From the NCBI RefSeq assembly GCF_047511655.1, contig NC_133394.1:56080501-56144500 (forward strand): 64,000 nt of DNA, read 5' to 3'. The position numbers and the translations under genes were made by a program. The notes under the pieces were generated by a model. The model made no database searches, had not been told where the DNA came from, and worked only from the letters and a program-made list of their open reading frames with translations. Positions 34,265 through 45,591 of this stretch are shown one piece after another. Origin of the DNA: Castor canadensis (Eukaryota > Chordata > Mammalia > Rodentia > Castoridae). How positions within the stretch are numbered: position 1 is the first letter of the stretch; each line of letters opens with the position of its first letter.

Positions 34265-34670
34265 GTGTAGCCAGCTTGCATGCTGGTCAGTTTACTCTGC
34301 TTTTTAATTAACTGACATTTCCCCCTCTTTGTCTTCATGCTGGAGAATACAAGGTTAACTCCTTTTACTCTTCAATTAAACCAGACAGTCTTCTGCACCT
34401 TGTGTCTCTCTGACCACCAGAGAAGTGAACCTGTCAGCCAAGACATACAGTTTCAGAGATGTGCTGCCAGATACCTAGAGAACCATGTAGTCAAGCTGAG
34501 CCCCTAAACTCCCCTTTAAAAAGTGACATACTCTCTTAGAAACAGGATGACAGAGCTTTGAGAGATTGATAATCCCTGTCCTGCACTTCACCAGATAAAT
34601 AATAAATCTACTTCCTTTTCCTCAGAAACCCTTCTGTCATCATTTGTGAATTGGCACTGAGTCTAGGGGA
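34265..34670 (+). mobile_element. Possible solo LTR
   Basis: Starts near TGTAGCCAGCTTGCATGCTG. It contains a TATA-like CCTTTAAAAAGTGACAT at about 34514 and AATAAT/AATAAATC at about 34597-34607. These are followed by a pyrimidine-rich stretch (CTTCCTTTTCCTCAGAAACC), then a TTGGCACTGAGTC segment, an arrangement seen in ERV1-type LTRs. The 3' terminus and target duplication were not found, so this is a tentative call. Confidence 0.35.
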
Positions 34671-35254
34671 CCAGCTTTCCAAGAACAGTGTAGTTTCAGA
34701 ATGTGTCCAAAGACCTGTGATGCAAGAGATGGGTGTAAGTTCCACTCCAAGTGCAAGAGAAGGCTGGTGCTCCAACTGGAAAACAGGCACACAGACAGAG
34801 AAAATTCTCACTTATTTCAGCTTCTGTTCTATCCATGCCTTCTACAGATGGAATGAAGTCCATTCCCATAGGTGAGGGCAATATGCTTTATTCAGTCTAC
34901 TGATTCATACGCTATTCTCATTCTGAAACATTCTCATAGACAGATCTAGAATAGTGTTTAACCAAGTATCTGGGCACTTAGTGACCTAGTCAATTTGAGA
35001 AAATCATCATACTTGGTTAGGTCAACTTCATGGTATTATTATTGGCTATTCTTATTTTTGTTGTTGATGTGGGTAAAATCTTCTGAAAGATTGTGAGATG
35101 TTCAAGTTATATGTCTACAGCTACATTTGCAGAATAATGGATCTTGTAACTATTTTAAATTGTAGGTATCTGACTCATTTCTTTATGGGTGAGTTTTATA
35201 TTCTAGGAGTTTTACATATTCTTGTAGAGAGAAAATACTCAACTACATGATCTA
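34671..35254. other. No gene recognised
   Basis: No supported feature. Short frames near 34610-34880 on both strands are incidental. Confidence 0.5.
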
Positions 35255-35375
35255 AGCCAGGCACAGGTGTAATCCTAGTTACTCAGGAGGCAGAGATCAG
35301 GAAGATCACAGTTTGAAGCCTTCCCAGGCAAATAATTTGGGAAGCCCTATCTATACAAAATCACAATCAATGAAT
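35255..35375 (+). mobile_element. B1-like (7SL-derived) SINE half
   Basis: AAGCCAGGCACAGGTGTAAT, then TTACTCAGGAGGCAGAGATC and a GATCACAGTTTGAAGCC segment, form the B1-like half of the composite SINE. The tRNA-like half is absent. Confidence 0.8.
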
Positions 35376-35464
35376 TGCTGAAAATTTGCCTAGTTCCTTA
35401 AATCTGTATACCGACAATGTATGTAGGATTGAGCCTAACATATTCTTGTCTACCTCTAGGATGG

Positions 35465-36630
35465 TGAGATAAAACTGAAGAGCCTCTCCATCCTGTTTCT
35501 CCATGTCCACTCCATCTCCTCTTCAAGGACAGTCAGGAAGCTCAGCTGAGACTCCATCTACTGGTTCCGCTAGCTGGTGACTTTGAGTCACTCCTGGGTC
35601 TCCAGCAACTCCCAGCAGATAATCTGCGCAATGATCTTGCCCCAAACCTGTCATGCTTTCTATTGGTCCAGGAGCTGGGTCTGCATCAGAAGCTGCTGGA
35701 GCAGTGCCTCCTTTTGGGAGCTCATCTGTTTACAGGCTACCACATGCTGCTGCAGGTGGGCCAGGCACTGGTCTCATTGCTCCAGCAGACCTGGAGCCTC
35801 TTGGTTCTTCAGCTCCACCATCCACTTCAGCTCTTCTAATGTCTCCTGCAGCTGGCCCAAGTGCTTGACATGCTGCTGTGACTTCAGCATGCTGGTGAGC
35901 TCCATATTGTCACTGGCGAGCATGATGAAGCCATCCTGCAGCCCAGCCAGCTGCTCCTTGAGCTTGTGGTTCTGCAGGAGCGTGGGGCTGATGGTGGTGC
36001 AATACTTCTCCATAGTCTCCAGGATCTTCTTGCAGTCTTCTGCCTGCTGGTTTCAGATCTCAGCCACTGCTCCAGCACCAGCAGTCACTCCTCCTGCTTC
36101 TGTTTCAGGTGACTGAAGCTCTCCTTTTCCTGTACTTGGGTGTGTAGTTGTCCCACCAGCTTCTCTAGCTCCTTCACAATGCTGGGCCTTCTCCTGTAAG
36201 CATTCTTCTGCTTCAGATGGACTTTTTGGGGACTCTGGATGCAGTGGCTCCATCACCTGGCTCTTCAATTCAGTCAGCTTGCTCTCTAACTTAAGACACC
36301 TGACCCAAGCTGTGTTCCTTCTTTGCCCTCAAGGTGCACATCAGCACTAACACATGCTGCCTCTTCTGCTCCCACAGGGCCTTCTCTTTCAGAGTCTCCT
36401 GGTACTAGTCTCTTTTCAGCTGTAGCTGTTTCAACATCTCTGTCAGTTTCCCCACATGTGTCTCCAGCTGTGCCCATTCCTCCCTTACCTGCTATAACTG
36501 CTGGTTACTGTTGGGGGCTTCAGATCTGCTGAAGAACTGTAGCAGCAGGGGATCAGACATCTATAACCTCATCTGCAGCTACTGCATTGTGAGCCACTTA
36601 ACTTCTTTCTTGGTTAGTACCACTCTGCTC
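35465..36630 (-). pseudogene. GOLGA2P: GOLGA2 (GM130) processed pseudogene fragment
   Basis: An antisense, decayed copy of the central coiled coil of GOLGA2, a cis-Golgi matrix golgin that tethers vesicles. Reading from high to low coordinates, blocks in golgin order are: LQFFSRSEAPNSNQQL (about 36542-36495), QLETHVGKLTEMLKQLQL and WEQKRQHV (about 36470-36345), MCTLRAKKEHSLGQVS (about 36342-36295), ESPKSPSEAE (about 36240), [20 protein letters not shown] (about 36000-35940), [32 protein letters not shown], and LLMQTQLLDQ (about 35685). It ends at the acidic stretch near 35465. Frameshifts (around 36290, 36260 and 36050) and in-frame stops make it non-coding. More than 350 codons run without introns, implying a retrocopy, although no A-tail remains and both ends are truncated. 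The functional gene must lie elsewhere. Other golgin paralogues are possible but fit less well. Confidence 0.85.
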
Positions 36631-36879
36631 TGACTCTGTCAGTCCAACCCATAAGCTTTTGGCACTGAAGGGCCCATGTCTGCCAACACTAGAATAGCTG
36701 ATCCTTACCTACTGGTGATTTCTATCTGAGTAGAGCAAAAGGATTTCAGCCAACTGATTGGTTATATTTTAACATTGTTACTTTTATATTACCTGTAAAG
36801 TAGTTATACCTTTATGTTATTATTCTGTTGCACTACTACAGTTTGAGAAATAATTTCCCTTTTCTTTTACCTCTTTGGT
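36631..36879. other. No gene recognised
   Basis: A short spacer that may contain a further diverged bit of the golgin copy at its low end. Confidence 0.4.
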
Positions 36880-37005
36880 TTTAGACAGGGACTCATTATG
36901 TAGCCCATTCTGGACTCAAACTCACTATGTAGCACAGGCTGTCCTTGAACACAAGATCCTTCTATGTCAGCCTCTCAAGTTCTAGGATTCCAACACACCA
37001 GGAAG
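36880..37005 (-). mobile_element. B1-like (7SL-derived) SINE
   Basis: Antisense 7SL/B1-type text: AGACAGGGACTCATTATGTA, then ACTATGTAGCACAGGCTGTC, CTTGAACACAAGATCCTTCT and GCCTCTCAAGTTCTAGGATT. It is an older monomeric or proto-B1 copy. Confidence 0.75.
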
Positions 37006-37034
37006 TGATTTTCTTCACTTGGATCTATTAGAGT

Positions 37035-37265
37035 GCATTGAATAATAATGGGTATTAGAGTTAGACTCAAGTTCAAATTCTGATTCCATTTTTTTAGCTT
37101 ATGTGAATTTAAGCAAGTCATTTAGCTTCTCTAAACACCCTCATCTGCAAATGATATTTATACTACAGATTTCTTGTATTAATGAAATAAGATACGTGAA
37201 GTCTGAACTAAGTTTCTTGCACTTAATATATAGTTAATAAAAGGTCACTAATATTATTTACTATA
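37035..37265 (+). mobile_element. MIR SINE
   Basis: Follows MIR almost end to end: AGAGTTAGACTCAAGTTCAA, the core TTTAAGCAAGTCATTTAGCT, CCTCATCTGCAAATGATATT, and a 3' part resembling CTTGCACTTAATATATAGTT. Confidence 0.8.
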
Positions 37266-37689
37266 TTTTTGACACACATTTTGTTATTACTCTAATGTAA
37301 CACATTTTCATAATGAAATATCAGTGTAAACAGAAACCAGCTAAATTTGGTTCACTTTTTGGATAGTTCTGTGGATTATTTTGAAACCAATCTGTTTTAC
37401 CTCTATCTAATCCTTTTACTCTGTTGAAATATCATTAGAAATATATTCCATTGAATCTCTTTAAACTTGAGGATTTTTATTGTCTTCAATGATTTATTCT
37501 TAGAGTTCTTAAATAAAAGTGAAATAGCCTCTTAGAAAATGTTGAAGAGGCTAACTTCAGGAGGGCCACAAGAACCTGCTTTAATTTGATTTAGAGGTTA
37601 GCCTGTGTGTACAAACTTGTGAGTTGCACTGACAGGACTCAGGAAAAATAAACTTCACCTTGCTCCACTTTACAAATATAGTGCCCCAT

Positions 37690-40165
37690 TAACAGAAGAA
37701 AAAGCAAAAAGCACTTGATCATGTCAACAAGATGCTGAGAAAGCCTTTAATAAAATTCAACATTCTTTCATGATAAAAAGCTCTGACAAAACTACAAAAG
37801 AAGGAACGTACCTCAACATAATACAGGCTGTATATGACAAACCCATAGCCAACATCGTATTAATGGGGAGAAACTGAAACCATTTCCCCTATGGTTAGGA
37901 ATGAGACAAGAGTGCTCACTCTTCTCACTCCTATTGAACATAGTCTTGGAATTCCTAGCCAAAGCAGTAAGACAGAAATAAAAGAAATACAAATAGGTAA
38001 GGAAGAAGTCAAACTATTCTTATTCACAGACAATATGATTTTATACATTAAACACCCAAAAAACTCCTAAGACACTATAAATAGCTTTGGCAAAGTAGAA
38101 GGATACAAAATCAATTTGCAAACATCAGTACCCTTTCAGTACATCAACAATGAACAGACTGAAGAAGAACATAGGGAAACAATTCCATTTACAATATCCT
38201 CAAAAAATGAAATACATAGGAATAAATTTAACAATGGATGAGAATGACCTCTACAAGTAAAACTACAAACCACTGAGAAAAGAAATTGAAGAATGCTACA
38301 GAAGATGGAAAATCCATGCTCACATATTTGTAGAATCAACATAGTAAAAATGGATATACTACCAAAAGCAATCTACATGTTCAATAAAATTTCCATAAAA
38401 ATCCTGTGACATTCATAACAGATATTGAAAAACAGCCCTAAACTTCATTTGGAACCAAAAAAGGCCAAGGCAATACTGAGCAAAAAGAACAATGCAAGAG
38501 GAATCACAATACCTGACTTCAAACTATACTACAGAGCCATAGCAATAAAAACAGATGATACTGGCACAAAAACAGATAGGAAGATCAGAGGAACAGAATA
38601 GAGGACCCATATATGAATCCACACAGCTACACTCACCTAATTTTTGACAAAGGTGCCAAAACATACGATGGGGGAAAATATAGCCTCTTCAACAAATGTT
38701 GCTGGGAAAACTGGATATTTGCCTGCAGAAAACTGAAACTAGATCCAAGTCTTTCACCCTGTACAAGTATCAACTCAAAGTGGATTAAGGACCTTACTAT
38801 AAGACATGAAATTTACTATAAGCTCTTTCCTAGTATAGGAAAGAGCAGGGAGTACACTGGAAACAATAGGCAGAGGCAATGACTTCCTCAGTAGAACTGA
38901 AATGGCTCAACAACTAAGAGAATGTTCCTCAGCAACAAATGGGACTACATGAATTTAAAAAGTTTCTGCACAATAAAAGAAATGGTTTCTAAATTGAAGA
39001 GGCTGCCCACAGAATGGGAGAAAAATCTTTGCCAGCTATACATCAGACAAGGGAATAACAACCAGAATATAGAGGGAGCTCAAAAAACTAAACTCCCCAA
39101 AAATCAAGACCCAATGTTAAAATGGGCAAATGAACTGAACAGAGCCCTTTCAAAGGTACAAGTCCAAATGGCTAAAAAAAAAAAAAAAGAAAAAATGCTC
39201 ACCATCCCTGACCTTAAATTAAATGCATATCAAAACCACATTAAGATTCCACTTCACTCCTGCTAGAAGAGCTACCATAAGAACACCACTGGCAACAAAT
39301 GTTGGCGAGGATGTGGAGAAAAAGGAACCCTTATATACTGCTGGTGGGAATGTAAACTAGTAAAACCACTATGGAAGACAGTATGGAGACTCCTCAAAAA
39401 CCTAAAAATAGATCTGCCACATAACCCAGCAATATCACTCCTAGGGTATGTGAGTCATTACAACAAAAGCACTTGCACATTAATGTTTATTACAGCACTA
39501 TTCACAATAGCTAAGCTATGGAAACAGCCAAGATACGCAACTACTGATAAGTGGATTAAGAAAATGTGGTATTTATACACAATGAAATTTTACTCAGCCA
39601 CAAAGAAGAATGAAATTTTGTCATTTTCAAATAAATGGATGGAACTAGAGAACATTATCTTAAGTGAAGTTAGCTAGGCTCAGATGGCCAAAAATCACAT
39701 GTTCTCCTTCATATGTTGATTACAGACCCAAACAAATGCAGTACTATTATTGGACATGGGTCACACACTAAGGGGAGAACATGCATGGGAGCAATAGGGA
39801 AAGGAAAGGAAACCTAAAACTTGAATGTGGTTGAAGTGCTCACTGTAGAGGAGTGAATACAGTAAGTAATCTTATACTGGCAGAGGCTACTCTGGGAAAG
39901 GGGACTAGGAAGTAGAGATAAACCAATGTAGGTTGCAATACACAAGTGCATGGAAGCAACACTAGGAATCTTTCTGTATAGCTATCTTTATCTCAAACTA
40001 GCAAACCTGGTATGTCTTATTATCTCCTATGCTTTCTCTTCAACAAAATTGGAGAACAAGAGGGTGGAATAGGTTCTGCCTGAAAGTGGGGTCGGGGTGG
40101 GGCGTGTGAAATAAGGGGAAAGTGGCACAATGTATACACATGTAAATAAATGTAAAAATGATAAA
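37690..40165 (+). mobile_element. 5'-truncated L1 (RT to 3' end)
   Basis: Sense L1 beginning in the RT domain (about 37690, DAEKAFNKIQH-like). The catalytic box reads FTDNMILY (38023-38046) instead of FADD. It continues through the C-terminal frames at 38613-38882 ([24 protein letters not shown]), 38922-39266 and 39450-39677 (AKLWKQPRYATTDKWIKKMW, ending ENIILSEVS). The 3'UTR ends near 40165 with GGCACAATGTATACACATGT and an A-rich tail. A poly-A expansion at 39175-39200 lies inside ORF2. Multiple frameshifts and stops are present. This 3'UTR variant is shared with the copy at 45592-47426. Confidence 0.9.
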
Positions 40166-41094
40166 TAAAAAAATCCCTATAGACCTTGGGACACCAAAAA
40201 GGAAGCCCTATGGTTGGTTTGAAGCACTTAATTATGTAGTGACCTCAAGAAGCCCATATACAGCAGGACTCAGGTTCCTAAAGGACTTATAGCTCTTGCT
40301 TCCTTTCAAAAATAAGCCTCTGCATTTTTAAAAAGCTACGTATATGAGGCCCACCTTTTTCACACCTGATTAACCAGAGCAGAGCATCCTGTCACATGCC
40401 TAGTTATCTGGACTTGGGCAACATGTCCTCTACCTGTGCTTTGTTTTTCCCTTGTTTCAGAGGATTTAGAGAAGATAAAGTCAAGATGACATCTCTCCAC
40501 CCTCTTTTCTTGATTGCACTGGCTTGAACCATTTAATTCAATAAATGCTTAAACAATAAAAAAATTCACAAGATTAACTGCCTTTAGAATAGAAAGGCTT
40601 TAAAATAAATAATTCATTTTTATGATGTCATCTGATGTGCATCTGTAATTACAGGGTGCCACTTGGCTATAGGAATGGGTGGGGGCAGCAGAACCCAAAA
40701 CTTCCAGATTCTTACAGTCCCTCACATGGTTAGAGGAATTAATGTGAATCTCACCTGTCTCTCCCTTTTCCTCTTACCCCTCTTAACTCTTTCTCTGGGG
40801 CAATTTATTTTCAGTTTAGCTTTTGGTTTGGGGAAACTGAACCATATCCAGACCATTTCTGGTCCAGAGAACTTGAACTAGGAAAATTTCTTTTAAAAAG
40901 TTGGTAGTTGGCTGCAGCAAACATGACTCTTTGTGGGTGCAGAGAGGGTGGGTCTCAGAATCTTACTAGTGAATAAAGATTAAGAATGGCTAGAATTCAT
41001 CCAGACATTGAAAAAGACTATTGAAATTAGTTTCTTTGAAAAAGTGCCAAAAGAAACTCTGAAGAGTTAAATAAAGGAGAGTTAAGAAAGAGTA
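40166..41094. other. No gene recognised
   Basis: No supported feature. The 72-codon frame at 40663-40881 has no recognisable homologue. Confidence 0.5.
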
Positions 41095-41195
41095 ATAGAC
41101 AAAGGTGAATTTAATCAAAGTACATTAAGTGCATATAGAGAAATGCTATAATGAAACCCTTTTGTACAATTAATTTATGCTAGTAAAATGTTAAG
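41095..41195 (+). mobile_element. L1 3' end fragment (older 3'UTR type)
   Basis: GTGAATTTAATCAAAGTACA, then AATGCTATAATGAAACCCTT and TTATGCTAGTAAAATG, match the older L1 3' end type seen at 15696-16082. Confidence 0.6.
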
Positions 41196-41339
41196 TGAGG
41201 GTGATGTAAGTGTCCAGGTGGCTGGTGGAAGTAACCAAAATAGGAGTATTCTTTTCTCTTGATTTTCTTGTTCCTTTCATAGACTACTTCTGCATGAGCT
41301 TCACTTTGCATACATATAATCAAAATTAGTTATGGTACT

Positions 41340-41640
41340 TCATAGTTTTGGGGGGGCTTTATCTCATTTTTTTGATGATGTCCTGTACATGTATGTTCAC
41401 AACTGGTATTTCTTCTTCATGGACTGCTTCCTTTATCAATATAAAATGAACTACTGTGTCTCTTCTAATTTTGGTTTGAACTGTGCTTTATGAGTTGTGA
41501 GTATACCTACTCCTGCTTGCTTTGTGGTTCCACTGTATGGACTATCTTTTTACATCCTTTCACTTTAAGCTTGTGTTTGTCTTTGCCAGTGGGATGCATT
41601 TCTTGCAGGCCATAAATGGTTGGGCCTTATTTTTTTTTAA
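41340..41640 (-). mobile_element. Old L1 endonuclease-region fragment
   Basis: Antisense text such as GAGTATACCTACTCCTGCTT (about 41500-41519), then AGCTTGTGTTTGTCTTTGCC and GATGCATTTCTTGCAGGCC, corresponds to the N-terminal endonuclease part of L1 ORF2. It lies immediately 3' (in plus coordinates) of unrelated sequence and before an RT fragment in the wrong order for one element, so it is a separate piece or a rearrangement. Confidence 0.6.
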
Positions 41641-41814
41641 TCCAATCTGCCACAGTGAATAATCATTTTTATTTTGCCTTTGAATTCAGTTTGGTAGCAT
41701 TTTATTGAGGAATTTTGCTTCTATGTTCATCAAGAATATTGGTTCATTTGTTGTGTTCTTTTATAAAATTTTTGTTGACTGCAACCATACACTTTTTTAT
41801 TTTTATTTTCTTTA

Positions 41815-42250
41815 AAAAACATTTTCTTTTTTATTGTTGTGCTGGGGGTACACAGTGGCATTTACAAAAGGCCTTACAATGTAGCAAATATATCATACTT
41901 GAATTCATCCCCTCTATCATTCTCCTTTATCCCTCCTCCCCACATTCTTGGAATAGTTTTAGTAAGTCTCATTTTCCATTTACATACATGTGTACACAGT
42001 ATTGGTACTACATTCACCCTCCTGCACCCTTTCCCCACATCCTCTCCCTTCCTACTGGTACCAGCCCTCCCCCAGACAGGATCTATTCGGCCTTCCTGTT
42101 TTCCAATTATGTAAAAAGAAAAAGATGACATTTTTGTTTGTTTAAGATAGCTATACATAGTCATACAGGGAGTTTCCTTGGGATATTTCCATGTACCACA
42201 TACATATGTATTATAACCCAAACTGGTTCATTTCCTGTATTTTTCTCCTT
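41815..42250 (-). mobile_element. L1 3'UTR fragment
   Basis: Antisense 3'UTR of a third type: TTTTATTGTTGTGCTGGGGG, then TTGAATTCATCCCCTCTATC, ACCAGCCCTCCCCCAGACAG and TTTAAGATAGCTATACATAG. It splits the surrounding old L1. No clear target duplication was found. Confidence 0.7.
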
Positions 42251-43204
42251 TCTACATTGAGTTATACTTAGGAGGTCACTCCATAGTCTATGGCCATAAC
42301 GCCCTGAATGTGCCTGATCTCATCTGTTGTTGTGTTCTCATCTGGTTTTAGGTATCACAGTAATGTCCTCATAGAATGAGTTTAAAGAGAGTTCCCTTCT
42401 CTTCAGTTTTTTGGAATAATTTTAGATAACTGATATTAGTTCTTGTTTAAATGTTTGATAGAATTCAGCAGTGGAGCTATCTGGTCCTCAGATTTTCTTG
42501 GATTGTTCACTTTTTGTTACTATTCCAGTCTCATTATTTGTTGCTTGGTAAAAATCTTTCCTTTTTGATGTTGATGCTTATTGCTATAGACTTCCCTCAT
42601 AGCACTTCTTTTGATCTGTTGCACAAATTTTGGTATGTTTTGTTTCCATTTTTATTCATCTGAAGAAATTTTTTAAATTTCCCCTTTGTTTTCTTAAATA
42701 TCTCATCATTTGCTCAGTGTCATGCAGTACAATTCATCTGCTCATTTGTACACTTTCTGAAGTTACTTAGTTGCTTTTTAGTTTCATTCCATTGCATTCA
42801 GAGAAAACAAGTAAGATTTTGGTTTTCAAAAATTTTGAGATTTGTTTTGTGAACTAATAATATATAGTCCCTCCTTGAGAATGTTCCATATGCTGATAAG
42901 GATATACATTCTGAAGCTGTTAGATGAACTGTTTGTAAATATCTATAGGTCATTTGGTATATAATACAGTTTAACTCTGGGGTTTTTGGAAGATTTTTTG
43001 GCCTGGATAATTTATCCACTCATGACAGCAGGATGCTGAAGTCCCGAGATTCATAACATTAGAGTTAATTTCTCTCTTTAGACCTAACAATGTTTGCTTT
43101 ACATAACTGAGTGCTGCAGTGTTAGCTACATGTACAATTATTATGCCTTCTTATTGAACTGACCCAGTGATCATTATAAGTGATCTTATTTATCTCTTTT
43201 TACA

Positions 43205-43370
43205 GTTTTTGCCTTTTTTTGTCATACTGGGGTTTGAACTCAGGGCCTCATGTTTGCTGGACATGTGCTCTAAGTTAGTTTGTTTTTTGGTGGTATTGGG
43301 GTTTGAACTCATGTCCTCACACTTGCTAAGCAGGCATTCTACCACTTGAGCCACTCCACAAGCCCAGTTT
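43205..43370 (-). mobile_element. Two tandem tRNA-like SINEs
   Basis: Two antisense tRNA-like SINEs in a row. The first has ACTGGGGTTTGAACTCAGGG (43228-43247) and GCTGGACATGTGCTCTAAG. The second has ATTGGGGTTTGAACTCATGT (about 43295-43314) and TGCTAAGCAGGCATTCTACC, then CACTTGAGCCACTCC. The first lacks its tRNA 5' end, suggesting that the second inserted at or near it. Confidence 0.85.
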
Positions 43371-43560
43371 TTGTCTTTAAAAAAACATTTTCTTCAAATT
43401 CATCCTTGATAAGACAGTTTTTGTCTTAAAGCCAATATTGTCTTATTTAAGTATAGATGGTCATGATTGTTTTTGGTTTCCATTTTCATGGAGTATATTT
43501 TTCCATCGCCTTGTCTATTAGTCTTTGTGTGTTGTTCCTGGTGAAATGATTTTCTTGTAA

Positions 43561-43672
43561 GGGAGGGGGTGGAGGGAAGGGGAAAGGGGGAAGAAATGAC
43601 CCAAACACTGTATACACATATGAATAAAAGAAAAAAAAATTAAATGAAAAAAAATTAAATAAAACAAAAAAA
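43561..43672 (+). mobile_element. Very short L1 3' end insertion with target duplications
   Basis: Only 112 bp: the G-rich 3'UTR tract, AGAAATGACCCAAACACTGT, ATACACATATGAATAAAAG and an A-rich tail with AAATTAAAT repeats. It is flanked by GATTTTCTTGTAA (43548-43560) and GATTTTCTTATAA (43673-43685), 12 of 13 identical. Confidence 0.9.
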
Positions 43673-43924
43673 GATTTTCTTATAAGTAGCATATAATCCA
43701 AGCAGTCTGTACCTTTTAATTGGGGGAATTTAATTCATTAATTTACAGCTAAGGTTATTATTCATATGTAAAGTCTTTCTCCTCCTTCTGGAAATCTGTG
43801 ATTCTAGCCTCCAGGAAAACCAGTGAACACCCCTGTCATTCAGTGGGATGCACCTTCCCATTCTTCAACATAACTAGGTCTCATCTATGAAGGAAAAGAT
43901 ATTTGTCCTTTGGATAGTCTGTTA

Positions 43925-44275
43925 TAGTCAGAATGTTTGTGTCCTACAAAAATTTGTATGTTGAAATCCTAAACCCCAAAGTGATGGTACTAAGAGGTGA
44001 CATCTTTGGGAGGCAATTAGGTCATGAAAGCACAGCAATAAACAATGGGCTTAATCCCTTTATAAAAGAGATCTTAGAGAGACTCCTTGACTTTACATCA
44101 TATGAAGACAGCAAGACAGCTGTCCATAAACTAAGATAGACACTCATCAGACACTGAATCCAGAGTACCTTGATCTTAGACTGCCCAACCTCTAGAATTG
44201 TGAGAAATAAACAGTGTTTATAAACCGCATAGTCTGATATTTTATTATAGTTGTGTGAACAGACTTAATACTTGC
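43925..44275 (+). mobile_element. MaLR LTR (MST/MLT1-like), solo
   Basis: Opens GTCAGAATGTTTGTGTCCTA and contains ACCCCAAAGTGATGGTACTA, TTTGGGAGGCAATTAGGTCA, TTAATCCCTTTATAAAAGAG (TATA region) and GAATTGTGAGAAATAAACAG (polyadenylation region). It ends near ACAGACTTAATA. This is the consensus order of a MaLR LTR. The 68-codon frame inside it is incidental. Confidence 0.85.
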
Positions 44276-45591
44276 CATAGGGTGCCATATAGACTTTTTT
44301 AGATCTTATATTAATTCTTACTGAAGCTTAATAAGTCTTTATTGTAAACATTTTCCATTTTCTTCACTGTGTAGCTATGATTGGAAACAGAAGTCATGGG
44401 GGGCAAGTATGTATGCTGAGAGATAATTATTTTCAAAAGTTTTATAATAAAGGAAGAATATGGGTGGAATAGTGGTCAACAGATTAATGTTTAGTGACAG
44501 TAGAGAAAGTTTACAGTTAATACAAATATTTAACAGGGAAACAAACATATAATGAAGTCATAAAAAAGATAACTATAGGAGAGAAGATCATGAAATGTGA
44601 AAGGGGATGTAGTCAGAAGAAAGAATGGAGGGATTGGTACCTTGATATAGTGTACATGCCTGGAGGCAAAGAGGGTCATGCCAGCTACATAGCAAGACCC
44701 TATTTCAAACATACAAAACAAAACAATGGAAAGATTTACTAAAACTATTCCATTTTCAAAAGGGGGAAAAGAGAAAATAAGATTTGTGGAAATAAGCAGC
44801 TTCAGTGTAACTAACATAGGGTATCCTTCTGAATACTTCTATTTTCCTCAAAGAAATGGCAAGAAGAGCCATCTGAGAGTGATGGACAGAGTGGCAGTCA
44901 TTTACAGTTATGAGGGCAGAGAAGAAGGTCCAAAATATTCATCTCAGAAAATGGGAAGGAAATGAAGTACAGAAGATGGTGTTAAATGCCCCCCAACTCT
45001 TGTGGGCATTTTTGAAAGTTATAAGAAGAGTTGTATGATCTTCTCCAAGAATTTTCAACTGCTAGGCTAAAAAACAAAAAAGCTGACACTCAAGTTTAAC
45101 TACAGTTGAATCTTCCCTAGAGTATCCACCACATATAATTTAAAATGAGAGCCATAGGAAGTATTAGGTTGGTACCTATGCAGTTTTGGTGAAAGCTTAG
45201 ATGTGGGATTGAAAAAACAATCATGTGTTCTGAGCAACTCACAGCTGAGTTACCCAGGATATATGATGAAGAAGAGAGGTAGATGTACATTGTAAGTAAC
45301 TAATGAAATCAGTTGCCAACATTTCAAACACCTGAGGGTAACTGAATTACAAGGAGAACAGGTAGTGGTCAGAGAGGTGGACACCTGAAATCAACAATGG
45401 GAGGATATGCAGTTAATGGTGATGATACAGTCTGAACTGGGACAATGAAATTTTTTGGCTGAGTACATCACTGGAGGAGAGGAGGCCAAAGAACCCAGAA
45501 GCCAATTTTGGCTGAGACATCCAAGAAATGTTGATGGCCTCATGAATAATGCTGGGTATATGGGTGTGAAAATGAGCCATGTCTTACACTG
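44276..45591. other. No gene recognised
   Basis: Mostly unassigned. About 44640-44725 (GTGTACATGCCTGGAGGCAA, then CTACATAGCAAGACCCTATT) may be a fragment of a B1-like SINE, too short to call firmly. Confidence 0.45.

Larger units (their letters stand above)
41650..43800 (-). mobile_element. Old L1 ORF2 (RT to endonuclease), multiply interrupted
   Basis: Antisense. The RT part at 41670-41750 ('ttgaattcagtttggtagca', 'ttttgcttctatgttcatca') resumes after an L1 3' insertion at about 42260. It carries through 'aaatgtttgatagaattcag' (42448) and 'acacttctttt'-type linker text to the endonuclease region at 43010-43500 and the ORF2 start side near 43710-43780. Interruptions are an L1 3' end (41815-42250), two SINEs (43205-43370) and a short L1 (43561-43672). 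All frames are broken. Confidence 0.75.

Noticed and set aside
35577..36116. 179-codon plus-strand frame as a gene
   Set aside because: It is the antisense shadow of the GOLGA2-like coiled coil; the homologous reading is on the minus strand and broken.
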